From positions 1,364,001 through 1,428,000 of the forward strand of contig NZ_JARXYP010000002.1 of assembly GCF_029893805.1 (NCBI RefSeq): DNA of 64,000 bases, written 5' to 3'. The notes beneath the pieces are model-generated. The model did no database searches and was not told the DNA's origin. It saw only the letters and a program-made list of their open reading frames with translations. The position numbers were made by a program, and so were the translations under genes. Of the stretch, positions 8,166 through 16,529 are shown piece by piece. The stretch's first letter is position 1. Each line of letters opens with the position of its first letter. The stretch comes from Streptomyces sp. SAI-135 (GTDB lineage Bacteria; Actinomycetota; Actinomycetes; Streptomycetales; Streptomycetaceae).

Positions 8166-10190
8166 GTGTTCACGGGGATCGACGAGGTCGACTGGGCCTC
8201 GCTGCGGCATGCGGACGGCAGCGCGGCGGACGTGCCCGGACTGCTGCGGGGGCTCGCCTCCGCGGACCCGGTCGAGCGGGAGACGGCTCTCGACGGGCTG
8301 TACGGCGCCGTGCACCACCAGGGCGACGTGTACGACTCGACCGTGGCCTGCGTTCCGTTTCTGCTCGCGCTCGTGGCGAGCGGGGAGGTCGCGGACCGGG
8401 CCGGCATCGTCGAACTCCTCGTCGGCATCGGGGCGGAGAGCGCGGGCCGGGAGGACGGCGCCGAGGACCGGCTGCGCGCGCGGGCCCGGGCAGGGGTGCG
8501 CGCCGGCGCCGAGGTCTTCGTCCGGCTGGCGGGGGACGCCGACCCCGCCGTCCGCCGTGCCGTCCCCGGGGCCCTCGTGCGTTTCCTGGACGAACCGGCG
8601 CGTGTGCTGGGGCTGTTGCGGGAGCGCTGCGCGCTGGAGCGGGACGACCGGGTCCTGCACGCCCTCACCGAGAGCCTCGGCCTCTTCGTACGACGGCATC
8701 CCGGGCACGCGGCCGGGGCGCTGGAACTGCTGACGGCCCAGAGCGCCGCGCCGTACGACCCCGGCCTGCGGCTCGCCGCCCTCGGCCGGCTCGCCGAGTG
8801 CGCTCCCGACCGGCTGCCGCCCGACCTGGTGACGGTCGCCGTGGAACTGCTCAGGGAGCGGTCCGCGCAGCGCTCCGGCCGACGCGACGACGTCGGCTGC
8901 CCCCACTCCGGCACCCTCGCGGACCGGCTGCGGCGGCTGCGGCCCTCGGACGAGGAGGGCTCGCAGCTGCTGCGGACCCTGCACCGCGGTCTCGGGGACC
9001 GACTGGCCGAGCGCGCTGCCCTTCTGGAGGGGCAGTTGACCGGTCCGGACGCCGTCGACCGGTGCAACGCCGTGTGGATGGCTGCGGGGCTGTTCCGTGA
9101 GTGGCGCGGTGACTGGAGCGGGCTCGTCACCCTGATAGGCGCCCAACTGGCTTCGGACGAGGACTGGTTGCGCGAGGCCGCCGTGTCCGTCCTGGAGGAC
9201 CTGTTCGACCTGGCCGCGCCCGCCGCCGACGACCTGGCCGCCCTGGTGACCTCCCGGCCGGACCTGTGGGTACGGTGCCGGGAGCGTGGGGCACCGGCCC
9301 TGGGCGGTCCGCTCAAGGCCCTTGCCAGGAGCGGGGACTCCCGGGCGACACCGGTGCTGGAACAGGTGCTGGCGGGTCCGGACGTGCCCGACGACCTGGG
9401 CCATGTGGTCGGCCGTCTGGGCCCCGCGGCGGCCCCGCTCGCGCCCGCACTGCGCCGTCTGCTGGGCGAGGTCGCGCCGGACTCGGCCGGGACCTTCGAG
9501 CGGGCCGTACCGCTGCTGTCGGCCCTCACCGCGCTGGGCGACACGGAGGCCGTACCGCAGGTGCTGCGGCTGGTGCGGGGTCTGCCGGAGTCGCTGCGGA
9601 GGCGGGACGCCGTCGTGGAGGCGGCCGTCCGCGCCCTGGAGGAGTTCGGCAGCGCTGCGCCCGCCCGGGTCGTACCCGTGCTGCGCGAGCTGCTGGAGTC
9701 GGAGTACGCGGCGGTCGCCGCGGGAGCGCTGTGGTCGGTGGAAGGGGACGCGTCGGCCGTACTGCCCGTGCTGACGGGTGAGTTGGCGGACGGCATGCCT
9801 CGACGGCGAGTGGCCGCGGGGGTGCTGGGGCGCCTTGGGCCGAAGGCCGGCGGGGCACTGCCCGAGGTGCGGCGGATGCTCCTGGCGGAGGATCCGTGGG
9901 AGCGGGTGTCCGCCGCGTGTGCGGTGTGGCGGATCTCCGGGGACGGGGAGCTCGCCGCGCCGGTCCTGCGCACGGCCTGGAGGGAGCGTCCGTACACCCG
10001 CCGGGCCGTCACCGCCTGCCTCGCCGCCCTGGGACCCGCCGGAGCGCCCCTGCATGATCTTCTCCGAGCCGAACTGGCCGCTCGGCGCAGGCATCTGGCG
10101 TCGCCGTCCCGCGGGTACGGCAGCCATGACGTGCTGGACGACGAGCGGTTGGTGCGCGCGTGCCGGGAGGTGTTGGCGGCGGCCGGGTAG
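8166..10190 (+). CDS. HEAT-repeat protein
   Basis: A 674-residue soluble protein made of repeated pairs of amphipathic helices of about 30 residues (for example VPFLLALVASGEVADRAGIVELLVGIG, SAAPARVVPVLRELLESEYAAVAAGALWSVEG, KAGGALPEVRRMLLAEDPWERVSAACAVWRIS). This is the HEAT/PBS-lyase-like solenoid, usually a protein-protein scaffold. The GTG at 8166 has GGGGAGGA seven bases upstream. No catalytic domain is visible. It stands alone between a hairpin (8056-8076) and a convergent membrane protein gene. No partner can be named from context. Confidence 0.85.
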   Translation: MFTGIDEVDWASLRHADGSAADVPGLLRGLASADPVERETALDGLYGAVHHQGDVYDSTVACVPFLLALVASGEVADRAGIVELLVGIGAESAGREDGAEDRLRARARAGVRAGAEVFVRLAGDADPAVRRAVPGALVRFLDEPARVLGLLRERCALERDDRVLHALTESLGLFVRRHPGHAAGALELLTAQSAAPYDPGLRLAALGRLAECAPDRLPPDLVTVAVELLRERSAQRSGRRDDVGCPHSGTLADRLRRLRPSDEEGSQLLRTLHRGLGDRLAERAALLEGQLTGPDAVDRCNAVWMAAGLFREWRGDWSGLVTLIGAQLASDEDWLREAAVSVLEDLFDLAAPAADDLAALVTSRPDLWVRCRERGAPALGGPLKALARSGDSRATPVLEQVLAGPDVPDDLGHVVGRLGPAAAPLAPALRRLLGEVAPDSAGTFERAVPLLSALTALGDTEAVPQVLRLVRGLPESLRRRDAVVEAAVRALEEFGSAAPARVVPVLRELLESEYAAVAAGALWSVEGDASAVLPVLTGELADGMPRRRVAAGVLGRLGPKAGGALPEVRRMLLAEDPWERVSAACAVWRISGDGELAAPVLRTAWRERPYTRRAVTACLAALGPAGAPLHDLLRAELAARRRHLASPSRGYGSHDVLDDERLVRACREVLAAAG

Positions 10191-10325
10191 GGGCCCCGCG
10201 CCCAGATGTCGGAGGCGGCCGGGTACGGGCCGTCCTGCGCGGAGGCCGTAGGAGGAGACGGTACGGCGAGCGCCCAGGGCGCTCACGCGGTGCCGGCCGG
10301 CGCCACGCCGTCCCGCCCGCCGGTG

Positions 10326-10913
10326 CTACCTCCCGTCCGCCCGCCTCCCGCCCCACAGGGGTCCGAAGTGTGCCCAGTCCGTGTCCCACCGGTCGAGGCG
10401 GCGGCGTTCCAGCCGCCCGCGGAGGACCCGGCCGCCGACGAAGGGGACGGCCGCGGTGCTCACGCCGACCAGCACGCCGATCATCGCGGCGCGGATCCTG
10501 GCCTGGTCCCGGGTGGCGGGCTGGGTCATCAGACGCCCCTGGGCGTCGGTCCAGACGGTCACCGGGGTGCCCTGGGTGCTGCCGGGATCGACGCGCACCT
10601 GGCCCGTGTGGACCGAGCCGTCGGCCCCGGTCCAGGCCACCTCGCCCCACACCCGTTCCCCGCTCGACGTGCCCGGGTCGGCCGTGCCGGGCGCGCGGTC
10701 GGCGAGCCGGGCCACGACGGGCCGCCACTCCACGCGCTCCAGCGCCAGCTGGTGCTCGACGGCCCGGCTCACCCCCAGCCCGGCGAGCACCCCGGCCACC
10801 ACGGTGAGCAGCCAGGCACCGAGCACGACCCACGCCTCGACGGCGTCGGCGCGGCGTCTGAGCGGATTGCGTCGCCAGCGCCACAGCCAGACCTTGGGAC
10901 CACGGAACGCCAT
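10326..10913 (-). CDS. Rv1733c-like membrane protein with two transmembrane helices
   Basis: A 195-residue protein that starts with a basic cytoplasmic segment (MAFRGPKVWLWRWRRNPLRRR), followed by a transmembrane helix (AWVVLGAWLLTVVAGVLAGLGV), an extracytoplasmic region of about 90 residues with WGEVAWTGADGSVHTGQVRVDPGS, a second helix (RAAMIGVLVGVSTAAVPF) and a basic tail. This two-helix architecture matches the actinobacterial Rv1733c family, abundant in Streptomyces and of unknown function. The ATG at 10913 is nine bases after GAGGAGG. Small in-frame ATGs upstream are less well placed. Confidence 0.8.
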   Translation of the reverse strand: MAFRGPKVWLWRWRRNPLRRRADAVEAWVVLGAWLLTVVAGVLAGLGVSRAVEHQLALERVEWRPVVARLADRAPGTADPGTSSGERVWGEVAWTGADGSVHTGQVRVDPGSTQGTPVTVWTDAQGRLMTQPATRDQARIRAAMIGVLVGVSTAAVPFVGGRVLRGRLERRRLDRWDTDWAHFGPLWGGRRADGR

Positions 10914-11198
10914 CGAAGGCATCCTCCTCATGAGCGACGGGCGCACGAACATGCCGGACCGACCTCCCATACGGGAGAGGTCTCCTGGATGCTCACGGCT
11001 CACGGCGAGTTCTCCGTCACGACGCTCCCAGCGGCCGCCCGGCACCGACGGCACCTTGCCGAAAGCCGCCCGTCAATCGCCGCGGCCGGTTATCATCCCC
11101 GCTCTGACCTGCGGTGAAGCCCTTTCCAGAGGTGACTGTCAGTGGCGGGGTGCAGACTGGCCGGTGTCTGGGACAAAGACGTCACGGAGGTGACCGGT

Positions 11199-12284
11199 AT
11201 GGCCGAGAAGCTGCTTGCCGTGGGGACGCGCAAGGGTCTGTTCATCGGGCGCGGGCGCGGCGGCACCTGGGAGTTCGACGAGAGCCCGTATTTCAACGCG
11301 CAGGCCGTGTACTCGGTGGCGATCGACACCCGGGGCGAGCGCCCGCGGCTGCTGGCCGGCGGCGACAGCGCCCACTGGGGACCGTCGGTGTTCCACTCCG
11401 ACGACCTGGGCCGCACCTGGACGGAGCCCGCCCGGCCCGCCGTGAAGTTCCCGAAGGACACCGGGGCCTCCCTGGAGCGGGTCTGGCAGCTCCATCCGGC
11501 GGCGGCAGAGCCGGACGTGGTGTACGCGGGCACGGAACCGGCCGCGTTGTACCGCTCCGAGGACCGAGGGGAGAGTTTCGAGCTGGTCCGGCCCCTGTGG
11601 GAGCATCCGACCCGGTCGAAGTGGGTGCCGGGCGGCGGCGGGGAGGGGCTGCACACCGTCCTGACCGACCGGCGTGACCCGCGCGCGGTGACCGTGGCCG
11701 TCTCCACTGCCGGGGTGTTCCGCACCCGGGACGGCGGCGCGAGCTGGGAGCCGTCCAACTCCGGGGTCTCGGCGGTGTTCCTGCCCGACCCGGACCCGGA
11801 GTTCGGCCAGTGCGTGCACAAGGTGGCCCGGGACGCGGCCGATCCGGACCGGCTCTACCTCCAGAACCACTGGGGTGTGTACAGAAGCGACGACGGGGGG
11901 TCGCACTGGACGGACATCGGCGAGGGGCTGCCGTCCACCTTCGGCTTCGCGGCGGCCGCCCATCCCCGCCGCGGCGGGACGGCGTACGTCTTCCCGATCA
12001 ACGCCGACGCGGACCGTGTCCCGGCCGGTCACCGGTGCCGGGTCTTCCGCACGGCGGACGCGGGCAAGAGCTGGGAACCGCTCACGGCGGGCCTGCCGCA
12101 GGAGGACCACTACGGCACGGTGCTGCGGGACGCGATGTGCACGGACGACACCGACCCGGCCGGCGTCTACTTCGGCAACCGCAACGGCGAGGTGTACGCC
12201 TCGGCCGACGACGGCGACAGCTGGCGGCAGTTGGCCTCGCACCTGCCGGACGTGCTGTGTGTGCGGGCGGCGGTGGTCGCGTGA
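11199..12284 (+). CDS. BNR/sialidase-like beta-propeller protein
   Basis: A 361-residue protein with several Asp-box (SxDxGxxW) repeats: HSDDLGRTWTEP, RSEDRGESFE, RTRDGGASWEPS, RSDDGGSHWTD, RTADAGKSWEPL, ASADDGDSWRQL. These mark a sialidase-like or YCF48/vps10-like beta-propeller. The protein has no signal peptide and lacks the Arg triad arrangement expected of a true sialidase, so an exo-sialidase name would be overstated. Similar cytoplasmic proteins are common in actinomycetes and uncharacterised. GGAGG lies eight bases before the ATG at 11199. Confidence 0.8.
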   Translation: MAEKLLAVGTRKGLFIGRGRGGTWEFDESPYFNAQAVYSVAIDTRGERPRLLAGGDSAHWGPSVFHSDDLGRTWTEPARPAVKFPKDTGASLERVWQLHPAAAEPDVVYAGTEPAALYRSEDRGESFELVRPLWEHPTRSKWVPGGGGEGLHTVLTDRRDPRAVTVAVSTAGVFRTRDGGASWEPSNSGVSAVFLPDPDPEFGQCVHKVARDAADPDRLYLQNHWGVYRSDDGGSHWTDIGEGLPSTFGFAAAAHPRRGGTAYVFPINADADRVPAGHRCRVFRTADAGKSWEPLTAGLPQEDHYGTVLRDAMCTDDTDPAGVYFGNRNGEVYASADDGDSWRQLASHLPDVLCVRAAVVA

Positions 12285-12321
12285 TCCTGACGGGCCGTCG
12301 GGGGATCGTGCCCACGGTCAA

Positions 12322-12408
12322 GAAGCCGGCCCACGGACAAGTAGCCGTCCACTGACCAGAAGCCGGCCCACCGGTGAGCAGCCGGCTTCCCGTTGAGGAG
12401 CCGGCTTC
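12322..12408. terminator. Nested inverted repeats between convergent genes
   Basis: GAAGCCGGC occurs at 12322-12330 and 12359-12367 and its complement GCCGGCTTC at 12381-12389 and 12400-12408. The inner pair makes a 9-bp stem with a 13-nt loop, and the outer pair can enclose it. The two right arms lie in a 19-bp direct repeat. The element lies between the stops of the propeller gene and the uracil-DNA glycosylase gene and probably ends transcription from both sides. Confidence 0.6.
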
Positions 12409-12447
12409 CCGGTGAGGGGGCGTCCGGAGGAGAGTCCGCCTGACGTT

Positions 12448-13125
12448 CTACGGCAGTTGCCAGTTCACCGGCTGTCCGCCCTGGCGGACCAGCAGGTCGT
12501 TGGCGCGGCTGAAGGGGCGCGAGCCGAAGAAGCCGCGGTCCGCCGACATGGGTGACGGATGGGCGGACTCGATCGCCGGAAGGTCGCCGAGCAGGGGGCG
12601 GAGGTTGCGGGCGTCCCGCCCCCACAGGATGGACACCAGCGGCTTCCCGCGCGCCGCCAGCGCCCGGATGGCCTGCTCGGTGACTTCCTCCCAGCCCTGT
12701 CCGCGGTGCGCGCCGGGCTTGCGCGGGGCGGTCGTGAGCGCCCTGTTGAGCAGGAGCACGCCCTGCTGGGTCCACGGCGTCAGATCGCCGTTCGAGGGCC
12801 TGGGCAGTCCGAGGTCGGAGTGCATCTCCCGGAAGATGTTCTCCAGGCTTCCCGGCAGGGAACGCACCTCGGGCGCCACCGCGAAACTCAGTCCGATCGC
12901 CATTCCCGGTGTGGGGTAGGGATCCTGACCGACGATGAGGACGCGGACGTCGTCAAAGGGCTGCTGAAAGGCCCTCAGGACGTTCGCCCCGGCCGGCAGA
13001 TAGGTCCGGCCCGCCGCTATCTCGGCCCGGAGGAAGTCCCCCATCGCCGCGATGCGTTCGGCCACAGGTTCGAGGGCCTTCGCCCAGCCTGCTTCGACAA
13101 GTTCGTGCAAGGGTCGTGGTGCCAC
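12448..13125 (-). CDS. ung: Uracil-DNA glycosylase, family 1
   Basis: A 225-residue enzyme that removes uracil from DNA to start base excision repair in the cytoplasm. It has the water-activating motif [16 protein letters not shown] with Asp68, the [12 protein letters not shown] region, and the DNA-intercalating [18 protein letters not shown] with His189 and Ser-Pro-Met where many family members have Ser-Pro-Leu. Length and motif order match the family. The start is the GTG at 13125. It is a single-gene unit; Streptomyces often carry more than one copy of this gene. Confidence 0.95.
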   Translation of the reverse strand: MAPRPLHELVEAGWAKALEPVAERIAAMGDFLRAEIAAGRTYLPAGANVLRAFQQPFDDVRVLIVGQDPYPTPGMAIGLSFAVAPEVRSLPGSLENIFREMHSDLGLPRPSNGDLTPWTQQGVLLLNRALTTAPRKPGAHRGQGWEEVTEQAIRALAARGKPLVSILWGRDARNLRPLLGDLPAIESAHPSPMSADRGFFGSRPFSRANDLLVRQGGQPVNWQLP

Positions 13126-13279
13126 GGCGCGTCACTCTACTGGCACACACCGACGCCCCGCATACCCAGGGAAGACCCCCTCGCGGGCCGTGCCGCGGGC
13201 GCTACTCTTCCTCCCCGTCGAGATCTTCGAGCCGGCCCGGCCGAGCACGCCGCCGGTCGACGGGAAGGAGAGGAGCCGC

Positions 13280-14263
13280 ATGCCTTCAGCGACGGATGAC
13301 GGGTTCCTCGCCGTCGACTCCGGCGGCTCCGGTCTGCGGGTCGTCGTCGGCACCCCCGGCCGGGGGACCACGGCGCCGCGGGAGTCACGGGTGCCGGTGC
13401 GGACGGGTCCGCGCGGCATCGATCCGGATCACCTGATGGAGCAACTGGTCCCCCTGGTCCGGGCTCTCATGCCCGAGGCGGGCGTGAACCGGCTCGGTAC
13501 CGCCGTCGTCGGGGCGGCCGGTCTCGCGACCCTGGGTGACGCCCTGCGGGCGGAGCTTCCCGCCGCGCTGGAGCGGGAGTTCGGGGCGCGGAGCGTCGCG
13601 CTCGTCGCGGACGCGGTGACCGCCTACACCGGCGCCCTCGGAACGCGTCCGGGCGCGGTGCTCGCCGCCGGTACCGGTCTCGTCGCGATCGGCACCGACC
13701 TCAAGTCCTGGCGCCGGGCGGACGGCTGGGGTCATCTGCTGGGCGACTGCGGGGGTGGCGCGTGGATCGGGCGGGCCGGACTGGAGGCGGCGCTGCGTGC
13801 CCATGACGGTCGGTCCGGGGGCTCGGCCGCGCTGCTGGCCCGGGCCGAGGAGTCGTTCGGACCGGTGCGGGAACTACCCGGCCGGGTCTACCCGCGTACG
13901 GACCGGCCCGCCGTGCTGGCCTCCTTCGCGCCGCAGGTGGCGGCCTGCGCCGGGAGCGACCCGGTGGCCGGGAGGATCCTGCGCGAGGCGGCCCGCCACA
14001 TGGCCGATTCCGCGGCCGCTGTGTGTCCGGCGCAGGGCGAGGCACATGTCGGCCTCACCGGTGGCTTGTTCAGGTTGGGTGCCGCCCTCGTCGTACCGCT
14101 GGAGGAAGAGCTGGAGAGGCGGTTGCCGCACGCGCGGCGGGTCCCGGCGGCGGGCGGCCCCTTGGAGGGATCCGTACAGATCGCCACAGAACTGGCGCGC
14201 GGTGCACTGACCCTGCCGCCGGACGAGGCGATGGTGTACGTGGTGAGCCCAAAGAGGGGCTGA
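13280..14263 (+). CDS. BadF/BadG-type ATPase, probable N-acetylglucosamine kinase
   Basis: A 327-residue protein of the ASKHA sugar kinase fold. The phosphate-1 motif is near the start (FLAVDSGGSGLRVVVG), a catalytic Asp region follows (VALVADAVTAYTGAL), then the phosphate-2 motif (GAVLAAGTGLVAIGTD), DGWGHLLGDCGGGAWIGRAGLEAALRAHDG and the adenosine motif (VGLTGGLFRLG). The GWG-LGDxGGGxWIG block is typical of NAGK-like eukaryotic-type GlcNAc kinases. AGGAG stands before the ATG at 13280. The true sugar is unproven because no transporter or sugar gene lies next to it. Confidence 0.85.
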   Translation: MPSATDDGFLAVDSGGSGLRVVVGTPGRGTTAPRESRVPVRTGPRGIDPDHLMEQLVPLVRALMPEAGVNRLGTAVVGAAGLATLGDALRAELPAALEREFGARSVALVADAVTAYTGALGTRPGAVLAAGTGLVAIGTDLKSWRRADGWGHLLGDCGGGAWIGRAGLEAALRAHDGRSGGSAALLARAEESFGPVRELPGRVYPRTDRPAVLASFAPQVAACAGSDPVAGRILREAARHMADSAAAVCPAQGEAHVGLTGGLFRLGAALVVPLEEELERRLPHARRVPAAGGPLEGSVQIATELARGALTLPPDEAMVYVVSPKRG

Positions 14264-14358
14264 AGCGGACGTAACTCATCAGACAAAACCGGACGGATAC
14301 CGCTCACCTGCACCCTCCCCGAACAGGGAAGCCCAGGAAGCCAGTAACATGCGTCGCC

Positions 14359-15282
14359 ATGAGCTCCCCCACTGGGCCCGCGTCCGGCCTGCCAGTACGA
14401 ATGCCGCGACCTCGCCAGCCCGGGCGGCACCGCCGACCCGAGCCGCTGGCGGCTCCCGAGGGCGCGCCCGCGCTCGTCCTCGCGGTCCCGGGCACGCCCG
14501 GCGCGGCCACGCGCGGTCTCGCCGAGGAGGTCGTGAGCATCGCCCGCTCCGAGCTGCCCGGCCTCGACGCGCGGATCGGCTACCTGGACGGGGACGACTC
14601 GGAGTTCCCCACGCTCCAGGCCGTGCTGGCGCACACCGCCGACGAGCGCACCGCCCGTTACGAGCAGGCCAAGGCCGCCGGGATGGACGTCAAGGAGCCC
14701 GAGGGCCCCGTCGCCGTCGTGGTGCCGCTGCTCGCCGGTCCGGACAGCTCGCTGCTGCGCCGGATCCGCCAGGCCGTGATGGACAGCCGGATCGCGGCCG
14801 ACCTCACCGACGTGCTGGGCCCGCACCCGCTGCTCGCCGAGGCGCTGCACGTGCGGCTGTCGGAGGCCGGGCTGGCCCGCGCCGACCGCGCCCGGCTGTT
14901 CGCGGTGACGACCGCCGCCGACGGCATCATCCTCGGTGCGGTGGGCGGCGAGGAGGCGGTGCAGGCGGCCGGGATCACCGGCATGCTGCTCGCCGCGCGG
15001 CTGGCCGTGCCGGTGATGGCGGCGGCGCTGGACCAGGACGGTTCGATCGCGTCCATCGCCGAGCAGCTGCGGTCCTCCGGTTCGCAGCAGCTGGCCCTCG
15101 CGCCCTACCTGATAGGGCCGGAGATCGACCCCGCCGTGATCGAGGACGCCGCCAGGGAGGCCGACTGCTCCGCCGCCGACCCGCTCGGCCCCTACCCGGC
15201 GATCGGCAAGCTCGTCCTCGCCAAGTACACGACCGCGCTGGGCATCGCCCCGCAGCAGGCGCAGGGTGCCCCGGTGCGCTGA
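14359..15282 (+). CDS. CbiX/sirohydrochlorin chelatase-like protein
   Basis: A 307-residue protein with two similar halves of the chelatase fold: ALVLAVPGTPGAATRGLAEEVVSIARSELPGLDARIGYLD plus GPVAVVVPLLAGPDS, then RARLFAVTTAADG and SSGSQQLALAPYLIGPEID. CbiX enzymes insert cobalt or iron into sirohydrochlorin. The active-site His of the first half (usually HG) is replaced here by PG (AVPGTPG), and no siroheme or cobalamin gene is nearby, so metal chelation is uncertain. The first 40 residues are basic and Pro-rich. A hexamer repeat begins two bases after the stop. Confidence 0.75.
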   Translation: MSSPTGPASGLPVRMPRPRQPGRHRRPEPLAAPEGAPALVLAVPGTPGAATRGLAEEVVSIARSELPGLDARIGYLDGDDSEFPTLQAVLAHTADERTARYEQAKAAGMDVKEPEGPVAVVVPLLAGPDSSLLRRIRQAVMDSRIAADLTDVLGPHPLLAEALHVRLSEAGLARADRARLFAVTTAADGIILGAVGGEEAVQAAGITGMLLAARLAVPVMAAALDQDGSIASIAEQLRSSGSQQLALAPYLIGPEIDPAVIEDAAREADCSAADPLGPYPAIGKLVLAKYTTALGIAPQQAQGAPVR

Positions 15283-15284
15283 GC

Positions 15285-15326
15285 GCACCCGCACCCGCAC
15301 CCGCACCCGCGTCCGCGTCCGCGTCC
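15285..15326. repeat. Hexamer tandem repeat
   Basis: Four copies of GCACCC are followed directly by three copies of GCGTCC (42 bp), starting just after the stop codon of the CbiX-like gene. This is a short slippage-type repeat, expected to vary in copy number between strains. Confidence 0.9.
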
Positions 15327-15332
15327 GCGAAC

Positions 15333-15373
15333 ACCGAAAGGGCCCGCTCCCACCGTCGGAGCGGGCTCTTCGG
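15333..15373. terminator. Bidirectional hairpin terminator
   Basis: GCCCGCTCC (15342-15350) pairs with GGAGCGGGC (15358-15366) over a 7-nt loop, and flanking CCGAA/TTCGG extends the stem with small bulges. It lies between the convergent CbiX-like and lactonase genes. Confidence 0.8.
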
Positions 15374-15387
15374 CGTGCCGGCCCCGG

Positions 15388-16419
15388 TCAGTCGAAGATC
15401 ACGCAGGAGGCGGCCGGCACCTCGATCGAACCTTCGTACCGGGGCAGGCCGGTGGCCGGATCGACGGCGAACCAGGTGACGTCGCCGGAGCGCTCGTTCG
15501 CCACGTACAGGAAACCGCCGTATTCCGCGAGGGCCCGGGGCCAGTGGCCGCCGCAGATGACGGTGCCGACCAGGCGCAGCTCGTCGCCCTCGACGGCGAA
15601 CGTGGACAGGACGTCCTCGCCGCGGGTGGCGGTCCACACGAACCGGCCGTCGGGGGACGTGACGACCCCTGACGGGTACGCGTCGCCCGAAGGGGCGCCC
15701 GCCAGCACGGGGACCTCGCTCAGGGGCTTCAGGAAGCCTTCCTCGGCGTCCCAGCGGCACACGGTGAGGGTCGGGGTGAGCTCGTTGAGGACGTAGGCGC
15801 GGGTGCCGTCGGGGTGGAAGGCCAGGTGGCGCGGTCCCGAACCGGGGCGCAGGGCGATCTCGCGGTGCACGTCGAGTGTTCCGCCGGTCAGGGTGCACAC
15901 CCGCACGGAGTCGGTGCCGAGGTCGACGCTGACGACCCACCGCCCGCTCGGATCGGGCTGCACCTGGTGGGCGTGCGGGCCCTGCTGGCGGGGCGTGTGC
16001 GGGCCCGCGCCGGTGTGCCGGAGCACTCCGGAGGGGGCGCCCGCGAGGGTGCCGTCGGGACGCAGCGGCAGGGTGGTGACGCTGCCGGAGCCGTAGTTGG
16101 CGGTCAGCACGTGTCCGGCGTGCACGGCGAGGTGTGTGGGCCCGTTCCCGTCCACCGCCACCGGCGGGCCGGCCGGCTCGGGCCGGTCGCCGGTCACCCG
16201 GTACGCGGCGACCGCGCCCTCGGCCGTCTCACTGACGGCGTAGAGCACGTCCCCGTCGGACGACAGGGCCAGATACGACGGATCGGGTACGGCGTCGAGG
16301 CCGCTCAGCACCTTCAGCGCGCCCGTGCCCGGGGTCACCGCCGCCGTCACGATGCCGGGGCCTCCCGCCGCCGTGAACGACCCGATCCAGGCCCGTCGCC
16401 GTCCGCCGCCGTCTGCCAC
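15388..16419 (-). CDS. Lactonase family protein (7-bladed beta-propeller)
   Basis: A 343-residue protein of the lactonase/6-phosphogluconolactonase-like (YbhE/muconate cycloisomerase-like) propeller family. Typical blade motifs are DPSYLALSSDGDVLYAVSE, GNGPTHLAVHAGHVLTANYGSGSV, GPHAHQVQPDPSGRWVVSVDLGTDSVRV, GSGPRHLAFHPDGTRAYVLNEL and PDGRFVWTATRGEDVLSTF. The family hydrolyses lactones such as 6-phosphogluconolactone in some bacteria, but many members are uncharacterised. The GTG at 16419 follows AGGGGAC. There is no signal peptide, so it is cytoplasmic. No pentose phosphate gene lies nearby. Confidence 0.87.
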   Translation of the reverse strand: MADGGGRRRAWIGSFTAAGGPGIVTAAVTPGTGALKVLSGLDAVPDPSYLALSSDGDVLYAVSETAEGAVAAYRVTGDRPEPAGPPVAVDGNGPTHLAVHAGHVLTANYGSGSVTTLPLRPDGTLAGAPSGVLRHTGAGPHTPRQQGPHAHQVQPDPSGRWVVSVDLGTDSVRVCTLTGGTLDVHREIALRPGSGPRHLAFHPDGTRAYVLNELTPTLTVCRWDAEEGFLKPLSEVPVLAGAPSGDAYPSGVVTSPDGRFVWTATRGEDVLSTFAVEGDELRLVGTVICGGHWPRALAEYGGFLYVANERSGDVTWFAVDPATGLPRYEGSIEVPAASCVIFD

Positions 16420-16529
16420 AGTCGTCCCCTCTCGGTCCGTGCCGCTCGGGGCGACGGTAGCAGTCGATCACTACCGGTCTAGACCAACCGCGGTAAATTC
16501 ACGAGGGCGGACCCGGACAGGGAAGGGCT

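Noticed and set aside
11199..12284. Annotation of the propeller protein as a true exo-sialidase
   Set aside because: Asp boxes are present, but there is no signal peptide and no clear Arg triad with Tyr/Glu nucleophile, so only the fold is claimed.
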